Shown piece by piece: positions 1 through 5,203 of a stretch of DNA of 5,203 nucleotides. The first letter of the stretch is position 1. Every line of letters starts with the position of its first letter. The notes under the pieces are model-generated. The model was given only the letters and a program-made list of their open reading frames with translations. It was not told the origin of the DNA and did not search any database. The stretch is taken from NCBI GenBank assembly GCA_947176425.1, contig CAMWQV010000201.1:1-5203 (forward strand), in the 5' to 3' direction. A program made the position numbers and the translations under genes. This DNA comes from an uncultured Clostridia bacterium. Lineage in GTDB: Bacteria; Bacillota; Clostridia; Oscillospirales; Oscillospiraceae.

Positions 1-1102
1 CCTCTGCTGCCCGCCGGCCCAATAGATGGGCACAGGTGAGGCCTGGGGTCTTGATGCCCAAAAGGCTGATGAGGCCGTCCTCCTCCAGCACCGTGAAATC
101 GTGGATAGCTTTCGGATCAACCACCCACACGCCCTCCTCCTGCCGCACATAGTGGGGATGGGGACGCAGAGCGGCAAAACTGCGGATGACCGCTCCCTCC
201 AGCGGAAGTCCCGGAACCACCGAGGCACAGAGCGTGCGCAGGAGGGACAGGCCTTCCGGATCGGTGGCCCAGTCCGCCGCAGTTCCCCGGTCCCGCTCTG
301 TGGGTCCTGCCAACAGGGTTCCGTCCACAGTAGGCACAAGGGTCAGGCCCTTGCCCTTTTCCTCGTTCTCTTGAAAAATGATGTGATGGATTAAGCCGGA
401 CACCGCATCGTCCAGCACCAGGTAATCCCCCGCCGTAGGAAAAATGCGGATGGCGGGAATTTTTATCATTTCCCGCACTGCATCCGCCTGAAGGCCGGCG
501 CAGTTAACCACTACCCTTGCGGTGCAGCACCCCTTCTCCGTTTCCAGAAGATAACCGGAAACGGTACGCTCCATACGCAGCACTTTCTCTGAAAAGCGGA
601 AATGCACCCCATTATGCCGGGCGTTCTCGAAGGCGGCAATGCACAGATCCCACGGGTCTGCTGTACCGGTACCAGGCGCGTAGAGCGCCGCCGTTATGCC
701 GGGGGCAAGATTTGGCTCCATACCATACACCTCTTCCGGCCCCAGCAGCCGGAGCCCCGGCACACCGTTCATGCATCCCTGCTCCAGCTTTCGTGCCAGC
801 CGCTGCGCACCTTTGGGGCCAAAGGCGGCCATCAGAGAACCACACCTTGAAAAGCGAACCCCCAGCTCTCCACACAAGGACTGAAACCCGGCGTTGGCTT
901 TTACACACAGCGCCGCCTTTTGGGTGCCGGGCCTGGCATCGCAGCCAGTATAAATGATGCTGGTATTTGCACGGGAAATGCCGGTACACACATCCTCTCT
1001 GGTCTCGAACACGGTGGTTTGCAGGTCATAAGCGGCTAAAGCCCGTGCGGTAAAACACCCCAGCACCCCTGCCCCAATCACAGCTGCATCGGTGTAGTCC
1101 AT
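1..1102 (-). CDS. FAD-dependent oxidoreductase (DAO family, GlpA/LhgO-like), C-terminus off the window
   Basis: An open frame runs from the ATG at 1102 without a stop to the left edge and gives 367 residues. It reads as a DAO-superfamily flavoprotein. The N-terminus starts directly with the FAD-binding Rossmann strand, AAVIGAGVLG, with GxGxxG at residues 10-15 and acidic Glu33 ending the second strand. A GlpA/LhgO-like segment (ISRANTS, 42-48; CDARPGT, 54-60) follows. VVNCAG is at 198-203, LVPTVDGTLLAGPT at 255-268, and the C-terminal flavin-contacting GIKTPGLT at 349-356. Family members oxidise hydroxyacids, glycerol 3-phosphate or amino acids; the substrate here cannot be inferred. Many clostridial relatives continue with a BFD-like [2Fe-2S] domain, which would lie outside the window. 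No signal peptide is visible, so it is presumably cytosolic. The start is 5 bases after the stop of the MoeA-PBP gene with only a weak ribosome site (AGGGCG, about 12 bases upstream), suggesting translational coupling. It is cysteine-rich, with 13 Cys. The family assignment is confident; the function is open. Confidence 0.88.
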   Translation of the reverse strand, partial: MDYTDAAVIGAGVLGCFTARALAAYDLQTTVFETREDVCTGISRANTSIIYTGCDARPGTQKAALCVKANAGFQSLCGELGVRFSRCGSLMAAFGPKGAQRLARKLEQGCMNGVPGLRLLGPEEVYGMEPNLAPGITAALYAPGTGTADPWDLCIAAFENARHNGVHFRFSEKVLRMERTVSGYLLETEKGCCTARVVVNCAGLQADAVREMIKIPAIRIFPTAGDYLVLDDAVSGLIHHIIFQENEEKGKGLTLVPTVDGTLLAGPTERDRGTAADWATDPEGLSLLRTLCASVVPGLPLEGAVIRSFAALRPHPHYVRQEEGVWVVDPKAIHDFTVLEEDGLISLLGIKTPGLTCAHLLGRRAAE

Positions 1103-1107
1103 ACCGG

Positions 1108-3018
1108 TCAAAACGCCCTGCGCACCCTGCCGGGGTTCGCCAGCTGGTATCCACCCAGTTTTTCAATGCGGTTACGGAAAGCATCGCTCTGTAAAATCTC
1201 CAGCAGCCGCTGTACCATGGGCGTATCAAAAGCAGTGTCGCTGATCAGAAGATCGTACTGCTCCATGCAGACCGGCAAAAAGTCCAGGTCATAGAGCTTT
1301 GCAGCCGAGTAAATGCCCATACCGGCATCGGCGGTCCCGGCGGCGATCTGCGCGGCCACGGAGGTGTGGGTGAACTCCTCCCTGTTGTAGCCGTAGATGT
1401 GCTGGGGATTGACATCATGCTTCTTGCAGAGATAGTCCATAAGAATCCGGGTGCCGGAACCCTTCTGCCGGTTCACATACCGCAGTCCCTCCCGGTTCAG
1501 GTCCACAAATTCCCGGATCCCCAAAGGGTTGCCCTTAGGCAGCATTAACCCTTGGGTCCGGCCCACGCACTCTACCAGCCGGACGCCTCCAGCGGGGAAG
1601 AATTTTTTAATAAAAGAATGATTGTAGCTGCCGTCCCGCTCGTCCAGCAGGTGGACACCGGCGAGATGTGTCTCTCCACGGCGCACTGCCATGATTCCTC
1701 CCATGGAACCGACATGTGTGGAGCTCATGTAGAAGGAGGGGTCCGACAGGTGGAGCAAGTCCGCCGCTTCATCCAGAAGCGGGTCATGGCTGCCAATGGC
1801 CACCAGAGTATTTTGCAGCGCTCCGGCGCTGCGCAGCAGCCGCACCTGAACAGTGCTTCCTGCCTCATAGCCCTCCACGCCCTGAGGAATTTCCAGAATG
1901 CCGTCCGCTTTCATGAAGGAAGACACCACACCGCTTCCCCGACCCAATGGAGACGCCATCAGCTTGTCCCCCACTGCCCCCAGGCGGACCCGGACAAACT
2001 CCCGGTATTTCAACCCCGACACCACTGCCCGCGCCAGCGTTGCTGTACGGCAGACCACCTCCCCTGGAGCGCTGTGGAACCAATCCTCAATCAGCGGTCG
2101 GAGCAGCTCTGTCAACACCAGAATGCCGGATACCGGATAGCCGGGGATCCCCAGGATGGGCTTGGGACCCTTGCAGCCGAGGATAGCCGGTTTGCCGGGC
2201 TTGATGGCGATGCCATGGCAGAACATCTCCCCCACTTCTTGGATGACCGAGGCGGAGTAGTCCTCCCGTCCGGCGGATGACCCGGCGTTGAGCAATACCA
2301 TGTCGCATTGGTTCAGGGCTTCCTCCAGCGCGGCCCGGATTGCCTCCTTCTGGTCGGGAACAATGGGGAACGTCTTCGGTATCGCGCCCCATTGGGTAAG
2401 CATGGCGGAAAAGATGGAAGAATTAAATTCTACGATATCTCCGGGCTTTGGGGAATCGGTGGGCGGAACGATCTCGTCCCCAGTGGGGATGATACCCACC
2501 ACTGGGCAGCGGAGTACGGAAAGTTCCAGCACACCGGCGGCAAGCATGGCGCCGATAGCGGCAGGAGAAACGGTGGCATAGGAGGGGAGAATCATCTCCC
2601 CTGCACAGATATCCTCTCCGATCTGGCGGATGTGCTGGTAGGGGGCTGCACTGGCGTAGAGCCGGACAGAGCCGTCCGGCTGCCACATCACATCCTCCAC
2701 CATCACTACCGCGTCACAGTCCTCAGGCACTGGATCTCCAGTGTCCACCACAATAAATTCTCCGCTTTGCAGCGTCACAGGCGTGGTTTCGCTGGCGCCG
2801 AAGGTCCGCTCCGCCGCTAAGGCGATGCCGTCCATTGCGCTGGCGGGGTAGTGAGGGGCGCAAATCTTTGCGTAGACGGCCCCGGCAGTAATACGGCCGC
2901 AGGACTCTTGTACAGGAATCGTTTCCGCAGAAGCGGTAAAGCCCCGCTCCTGGAGGCAGGCTAGAAAATCTTCCCTCGCCTGGTCCAGCGGAAGATTTGT
3001 CAAATACTGAAACGGCAT
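1108..3018 (-). CDS. MoeA-like molybdopterin molybdotransferase fused to a PBP-like ligand-binding domain
   Basis: The product has 636 residues in two parts. Residues ~1-395 form a MoeA fold with the usual functional motifs: PASAMDG (58-64), DTGDPVP (92-98), PTGDEI (178-183), GSSAGREDY (246-254), IKPGKP (272-277) and GIPGYP (290-295). The acidic residues and both lysines matching those important in E. coli MoeA are kept. Residues ~399-597 form a PBP_like domain (the family of MoeA/LysR-substrate-binding fusions), with SSTHVGSMGG (432-441), NRQKGSGTR (516-524), GYNREEFTH (543-551) and GTADAGMG (561-568). MoeA inserts molybdate or tungstate into adenylylated molybdopterin. The added domain resembles oxyanion or small-ligand binding proteins, but no signal peptide precedes it, so it must act in the cytosol, perhaps to deliver or sense the ligand (inference). 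The ATG at 3018 is chosen because GAGGTG sits 6 bases before it; an in-frame GTG at 3027 lies inside that ribosome site. It follows moeA after 49 bases and is coupled to the flavoprotein. Confidence 0.93.
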   Translation of the reverse strand: MPFQYLTNLPLDQAREDFLACLQERGFTASAETIPVQESCGRITAGAVYAKICAPHYPASAMDGIALAAERTFGASETTPVTLQSGEFIVVDTGDPVPEDCDAVVMVEDVMWQPDGSVRLYASAAPYQHIRQIGEDICAGEMILPSYATVSPAAIGAMLAAGVLELSVLRCPVVGIIPTGDEIVPPTDSPKPGDIVEFNSSIFSAMLTQWGAIPKTFPIVPDQKEAIRAALEEALNQCDMVLLNAGSSAGREDYSASVIQEVGEMFCHGIAIKPGKPAILGCKGPKPILGIPGYPVSGILVLTELLRPLIEDWFHSAPGEVVCRTATLARAVVSGLKYREFVRVRLGAVGDKLMASPLGRGSGVVSSFMKADGILEIPQGVEGYEAGSTVQVRLLRSAGALQNTLVAIGSHDPLLDEAADLLHLSDPSFYMSSTHVGSMGGIMAVRRGETHLAGVHLLDERDGSYNHSFIKKFFPAGGVRLVECVGRTQGLMLPKGNPLGIREFVDLNREGLRYVNRQKGSGTRILMDYLCKKHDVNPQHIYGYNREEFTHTSVAAQIAAGTADAGMGIYSAAKLYDLDFLPVCMEQYDLLISDTAFDTPMVQRLLEILQSDAFRNRIEKLGGYQLANPGRVRRAF

Positions 3019-3024
3019 ATCGAA

Positions 3025-3030
3025 CACCTC
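3025..3030 (-). promoter_or_regulatory. Ribosome binding site deciding the MoeA-PBP start
   Basis: GAGGTG on the minus strand lies 6 bases before the ATG at 3018. The longer in-frame start, a GTG at 3027, is part of this motif and would have no ribosome site of its own, so translation most likely begins at 3018. Confidence 0.75.
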
Positions 3031-3067
3031 ATATCTTATCGAACAAATTCATTAGGGGCCGTTCGGC

Positions 3068-4288
3068 TCAATCCAAGTCATAGGGCCATACGTCGATGGG
3101 GGTCCCGGCGGCCATGCCCTCGCAGTCCCGCGGGATGCAGAAACAGCCATCGGAGTTGGCCAGCGCAGTGATCAGGCCGGACTTGCCCCGGATGGGTTGG
3201 GCATAACGCACACCGCCCTTCTCAGAAAGGAACACTCCCATATACTGGGCGCGGCCATGGTTGGCGCTGACGGTCTCGGCGAGTACCGCCGGAACCGTAC
3301 GGCGCTGAACCGTGCGTCCCGTCAGACGCAGTAGCATATGCCGGACAAACAGCCGGGACACAAAAAATGCCGCCGCCGGATGACCGGGCAGGCCGAAGAC
3401 CGGCTTGCCGCTGGCTTGTCCCAGGATGGTGGGTTTGCCGGGTTTCATAGCGATTCCGTGGAAAAGGACTTTCCCCCGGCTCTCCAGCACCCGGCAAGTG
3501 GCGTCCTTCATCCCCACGGAACTGCCTCCGGAGATCAGCACCAAATCGCACTGCTCCAACGCCTGGTCGAGGGTTTTGCCCAGCAGCGTCTCGTCATCCC
3601 TGAGAATGCCGAAGGATATCGAAATTGCGCCCGCTTCTTCCACAAGCGCCGCCAGCATAGCGGAGTTTACGTCCCGCACTTGCCCTGGTCCGGGAACCGT
3701 ATCTACAGCCACCAGCTCGTCCCCAGTGGAGAGAATCCCCACGCAGGGCTTTTGGCATACCGTGACCTGCCCCACACCCAGCGCCGCCAGCGCACCGATA
3801 TCCTGTGCGCCCAGCTTTCTTCCAGCAGGGAGAACTACTTGGCCGGGACGCACATCGTCTCCTTTGAAAATCAGATTGGCTCCAGGAGCCGCACTCTTGC
3901 AGATGCCTATGGTACCGTCGCCGTAGTCCTCAGCGTACTCGAGCATCACCGTTGCGTCGGCCCCCTCTGGGATGGCCCCGCCAGTGGGTACCGCCATACA
4001 GTGGTCCGGCAGCAGGGTGTCCCCTGCGCCCTCGCCCATAACCACCTCTCCCTGTAGGGTGAGAATGGCGGGAATCGCATCGGAGCAGCCAAAAGTATCG
4101 GACGAGCGGACGGCGAAGCCATCTACCGTGGAGCGGTCAAATCCGGGAACAAACTCCTGGGCCGTCACCGGCTGGAAGAGAACCCGCCCTAAGGCCGTCC
4201 CCAGGGGTATTTTCTCTCCTTTTGGGCAGGGAGGAAAAGCATCCTCCATCAGCGCAAAAGCCTCTTCCGGTGTTTTTACAGTCAGCAT
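3068..4288 (-). CDS. moeA: Molybdopterin molybdenumtransferase MoeA
   Basis: The product has 406 residues, close to the 411 of E. coli MoeA, and consists of the MoeA domains alone. It catalyses metal insertion into adenylylated molybdopterin, the last common step of molybdenum cofactor synthesis, in the cytosol. Motifs in order: FDRSTVDGFAV (50-60, with Val in place of the common Met before the conserved Asp56), PTGGAIP (101-107), STGDEL (187-192), SGGSSVGMKD (253-262), MKPGKP with Lys282 and Lys285, and GLPGHP (299-304). The C-terminal domain IV (~330-406) is present. The ATG at 4288 is chosen because AGGAGA sits 7 bases upstream; a TTG at 4306 in frame would start before that site. It appears to be the first gene of a three-gene minus-strand operon and is divergent from the ThiF-like gene. 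Motif wording differs clearly from the neighbouring MoeA-PBP, so the two are old paralogs, not a recent duplication. Confidence 0.94.
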   Translation of the reverse strand: MLTVKTPEEAFALMEDAFPPCPKGEKIPLGTALGRVLFQPVTAQEFVPGFDRSTVDGFAVRSSDTFGCSDAIPAILTLQGEVVMGEGAGDTLLPDHCMAVPTGGAIPEGADATVMLEYAEDYGDGTIGICKSAAPGANLIFKGDDVRPGQVVLPAGRKLGAQDIGALAALGVGQVTVCQKPCVGILSTGDELVAVDTVPGPGQVRDVNSAMLAALVEEAGAISISFGILRDDETLLGKTLDQALEQCDLVLISGGSSVGMKDATCRVLESRGKVLFHGIAMKPGKPTILGQASGKPVFGLPGHPAAAFFVSRLFVRHMLLRLTGRTVQRRTVPAVLAETVSANHGRAQYMGVFLSEKGGVRYAQPIRGKSGLITALANSDGCFCIPRDCEGMAAGTPIDVWPYDLD

Positions 4289-4295
4289 TATATTT

Positions 4296-4301
4296 TCTCC
4301 T
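4296..4301 (-). promoter_or_regulatory. Ribosome binding site of moeA
   Basis: AGGAGA on the minus strand lies 7 bases before the ATG at 4288. It fixes this ATG as the start in preference to the upstream in-frame TTG at 4306. Confidence 0.8.
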
Positions 4302-4315
4302 GTCAATTATAGAAA

Positions 4316-4342
4316 GCTTCGGTCTTGCAAAGAAACGGAAGC
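4316..4342. repeat. Imperfect inverted repeat, candidate LysR-type operator
   Basis: GCTTCGGT (4316-4323) and ACGGAAGC (4335-4342) pair at 7 of 8 positions around an 11-base spacer. This places a T and an A exactly 11 bases apart at the inner arm ends, the T-N11-A form typical of LysR-type regulator binding sites. It covers the -35 of the plus-strand promoter and lies upstream of the minus-strand gene. A LysR-family gene ends about 670 bases away. The match is short, so chance remains possible. Confidence 0.4.
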
Positions 4343-4353
4343 CAAGTTATACT
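4325..4353 (+). promoter_or_regulatory. Sigma-70-type promoter of the ThiF-like gene
   Basis: TTGCAA at 4325-4330 (-35) and TATACT at 4348-4353 (-10) are separated by exactly 17 bases. The predicted start point near 4360 gives a leader of about 20 bases that contains only the ribosome site. TTGCAA is its own reverse complement, and the -10 overlaps a possible minus-strand -10. Confidence 0.65.
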
Positions 4354-4366
4354 GGATAAAACGAAA

Positions 4367-4372
4367 AGGAGG
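4367..4372 (+). promoter_or_regulatory. Strong ribosome binding site of the ThiF-like gene
   Basis: A consensus AGGAGG within a run reading AAAAGGAGGT lies 8 bases before the ATG at 4381. It supports that start over any internal one. Confidence 0.88.
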
Positions 4373-4380
4373 TATCAGAA

Positions 4381-5052
4381 ATGGAGGAGCGCTATATACG
4401 CAATATTCCCGCCGTCTCAGCGGAGGAGCAGGAAACCCTTGCCGCTAAGCGGGTATTGGTGGTGGGCTGCGGCGGCCTGGGCGGGTATCTCATCGAATAT
4501 CTGGCCCGCATGGGCGTGGGGGAGATCACCGCCGTGGACGGGGATGTGTTTGAGCCATCCAACTTAAACAGGCAGATCCTCTCCACCCCGGCACTGCTGG
4601 GCAGAAGTAAGGCCATCGCTGCCAAAGAGCGTGTGGAGACGGTCAACCCCCTTGTAAAGATTCGGGCAGTAAAGATATTTCTGGACGAATCCAACGCCGC
4701 TGATCTGACGGCAGGGCAGGACCTGGTCCTGGACGCTCTGGACAACATTCCCGCCCGGCTCATCCTGGAGGACGCCTGTGCCAGAGCTGGAGTAACCTTG
4801 GTCCATGGGGCCATTCGGGGCTGGTTCGCTCAGATAGCGGTGGTACCTCCGGGCAGCGGACTGCTCCACCGTCTTTATGCCAAAAGCGAGACCGTTGGAG
4901 ATCAGGCCAGCCTGCCTTTTACACCGCCTTTTTGCGCGGCTGTTCAGGCCGCAGAGACGGTAAAGCTCTTGTGCGGACAGCCATCCATTCTGGAGGGGCA
5001 TCTGCTGCTCTCAGACCTCCGGCGTATGGACTGGGACATTCTCCCCCTGTAA
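4381..5052 (+). CDS. ThiF/MoeB/HesA-family adenylyltransferase (short E1-like enzyme)
   Basis: The product has 223 residues and is a single E1-like Rossmann domain. Visible features are the nucleotide-binding GCGGLG (29-34), VDGD (52-55) ending strand 2 with Asp53, the SNLNRQ motif (60-65) with the conserved Arg64, Lys77, and LDALDN (117-122) with the Mg-ATP aspartate Asp121. The family uses ATP to adenylylate the C-terminal glycine of a ubiquitin-like sulfur carrier (MoaD for molybdopterin, ThiS for thiamine). Next to two MoeA genes, a MoaD-type partner is the likeliest, but no carrier gene is in the window. Unlike typical MoeB (about 250 residues), it has no pair of CxxC zinc motifs; its only cysteines are 30, 133, 185 and 198. 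The C-terminal segment LPFTPPFCAAVQAAETVKLL (178-197) matches the closing helix of the family. It has its own promoter and a strong ribosome site, and its last 42 bases overlap the convergent LysR gene. Confidence 0.92.
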   Translation: MEERYIRNIPAVSAEEQETLAAKRVLVVGCGGLGGYLIEYLARMGVGEITAVDGDVFEPSNLNRQILSTPALLGRSKAIAAKERVETVNPLVKIRAVKIFLDESNAADLTAGQDLVLDALDNIPARLILEDACARAGVTLVHGAIRGWFAQIAVVPPGSGLLHRLYAKSETVGDQASLPFTPPFCAAVQAAETVKLLCGQPSILEGHLLLSDLRRMDWDILPL

Positions 5053-5203
5053 AGCAGAGAGTCCGAAATAGTCCATGGCAAAATCCCGAAAGTCCCTGGC
5101 GAGTGCGGACAGATGCTTTTCCCGGCGAAAGCAAACCATCAGTTGCCGGGTAAAGCGCCGGTCCTGGATGGGGAGCAGCCGCAGTGCCAGATCGCCATAG
5201 AAG
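5011..5203 (-). CDS. LysR-family transcriptional regulator, C-terminal fragment (N-terminus off the window)
   Basis: Sixty-three codons are open from the right edge to a TGA at 5011-5013. The reading, including LRLLPIQDRRFTRQLMVCFR (residues 8-27 of the fragment) followed by a Lys-His-Leu-Ser segment and an ARDFRDFAMDYF helix, matches the end of the LysR substrate-binding domain: a final beta strand with R-x-L-x-x-x-x-R, then the last helix with the repeated Phe spacing. The DNA-binding helix-turn-helix and most of the effector domain lie outside the window. About 20 residues follow the final helix, a slightly extended tail that runs antisense to the ThiF-like gene for 42 bases. Such regulators often control nearby genes in response to a small metabolite or anion; a role for this one in the moe genes is inferred from position only. 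The family call rests on a short fragment and is therefore less certain than the other genes. Confidence 0.75.
   Translation of the reverse strand, partial: FYGDLALRLLPIQDRRFTRQLMVCFRREKHLSALARDFRDFAMDYFGLSALQGENVPVHTPEV

Larger units (their letters stand above)
4289..4380. promoter_or_regulatory. Divergent control region between moeA and the ThiF-like gene
   Basis: These 92 bases separate two outward-facing genes and must hold both promoters. The plus-strand promoter is clear. For the minus strand there are two -10 candidates. TATAAC at 4351-4346 overlaps the plus-strand -10 but has only a poor -35 (TACCTC at 4374-4369). TATAAT at 4311-4306 is a perfect hexamer, but its -35 is weak (TTCTTT at 17 bases) and its start point would fall within the moeA ribosome site. 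An imperfect inverted repeat at 4316-4342 lies in the middle. No riboswitch-sized leader, such as a Moco-type element, would fit here. Confidence 0.6.

Noticed and set aside
517..957. A 146-residue plus-strand open frame
   Set aside because: It is antisense to the intact flavoprotein frame and has shadow-like composition and no recognisable motif.
1552..2280. A 242-residue plus-strand open frame
   Set aside because: It lies wholly antisense to the MoeA-PBP gene, is rich in His, Gln, Arg and Pro as expected of a shadow frame, and shows no domain.
3019..3027. Longer MoeA-PBP start at the GTG at 3027 (639 residues)
   Set aside because: The GTG is part of the GAGGTG ribosome site for the ATG at 3018 and has no ribosome site of its own.
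3052..3070. Small hairpin with GCCG/CGGC near the moeA stop, as a terminator
   Set aside because: The stem is only 3-4 bases and no T-run follows on the minus strand; the genes are more likely co-transcribed.
3338..4057. A 239-residue plus-strand open frame
   Set aside because: It is antisense to moeA, whose motifs are all present in the opposite frame; no ribosome site or domain supports it.
4289..4306. Longer moeA start at the TTG at 4306 (412 residues)
   Set aside because: The frame would run through the AGGAGA ribosome site, which is well spaced for the ATG at 4288; homologous sequence begins after that ATG.
4564..5001. A 145-residue minus-strand open frame under the ThiF-like gene
   Set aside because: The plus-strand frame carries all E1 motifs; the minus frame has no recognisable features and is separate from the LysR frame.
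1..5203. CRISPR arrays, tRNA or rRNA genes, insertion sequences
   Set aside because: No regularly spaced direct repeats, no RNA-gene motifs and no transposase-like reading or terminal repeats were seen; the window is almost fully explained by five genes.

Overview
The window looks like the chromosome of an anaerobic Firmicute of the class Clostridia, probably a gut Oscillospiraceae-type organism. This rests on a fairly GC-rich sequence, strong AGGAGG-type ribosome binding sites, and protein types typical of that group: a MoeA fused to a periplasmic-binding-like domain, a short ThiF/HesA-type E1 enzyme, and a GlpA/LhgO-like flavoprotein of the SKAN-S-type subgroup. The taxonomic call is an inference from gene content and style; no marker gene is present.

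Layout. A minus-strand block reads right to left: moeA (4288-3068), a MoeA-PBP fusion (3018-1108), and a flavin-dependent oxidoreductase (starts at 1102 and runs off the left edge). Gaps are 49 and 5 bases, so this is very likely one operon. Divergent from it, on the plus strand, lies a ThiF/MoeB/HesA-type adenylyltransferase (4381-5052). The 92-base divergent region (4289-4380) carries a good sigma-70-type promoter for the plus-strand gene, less certain minus-strand -10 elements, and an imperfect dyad with the T-N11-A form of a LysR-type operator. The right edge holds the C-terminal 63 residues of a LysR-family regulator on the minus strand. Its stop codon lies inside the 3' end of the ThiF-like gene, giving a 42-base convergent overlap. 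The window is almost fully coding and has no non-coding stretch above 92 bases.

How the genes fit. MoeA proteins insert molybdate (or tungstate) into adenylylated molybdopterin. MoeB/ThiF-type enzymes adenylylate the C-terminus of MoaD/ThiS-like sulfur carriers used to make molybdopterin or related compounds. Two different MoeA proteins plus an E1 enzyme point to a specialised late molybdenum (or tungsten) cofactor module. The flavoprotein coupled to it suggests that the cofactor serves a particular catabolic or redox pathway encoded outside the window, perhaps under the LysR regulator. The pathway substrate and the target metalloenzyme cannot be read from this sequence.
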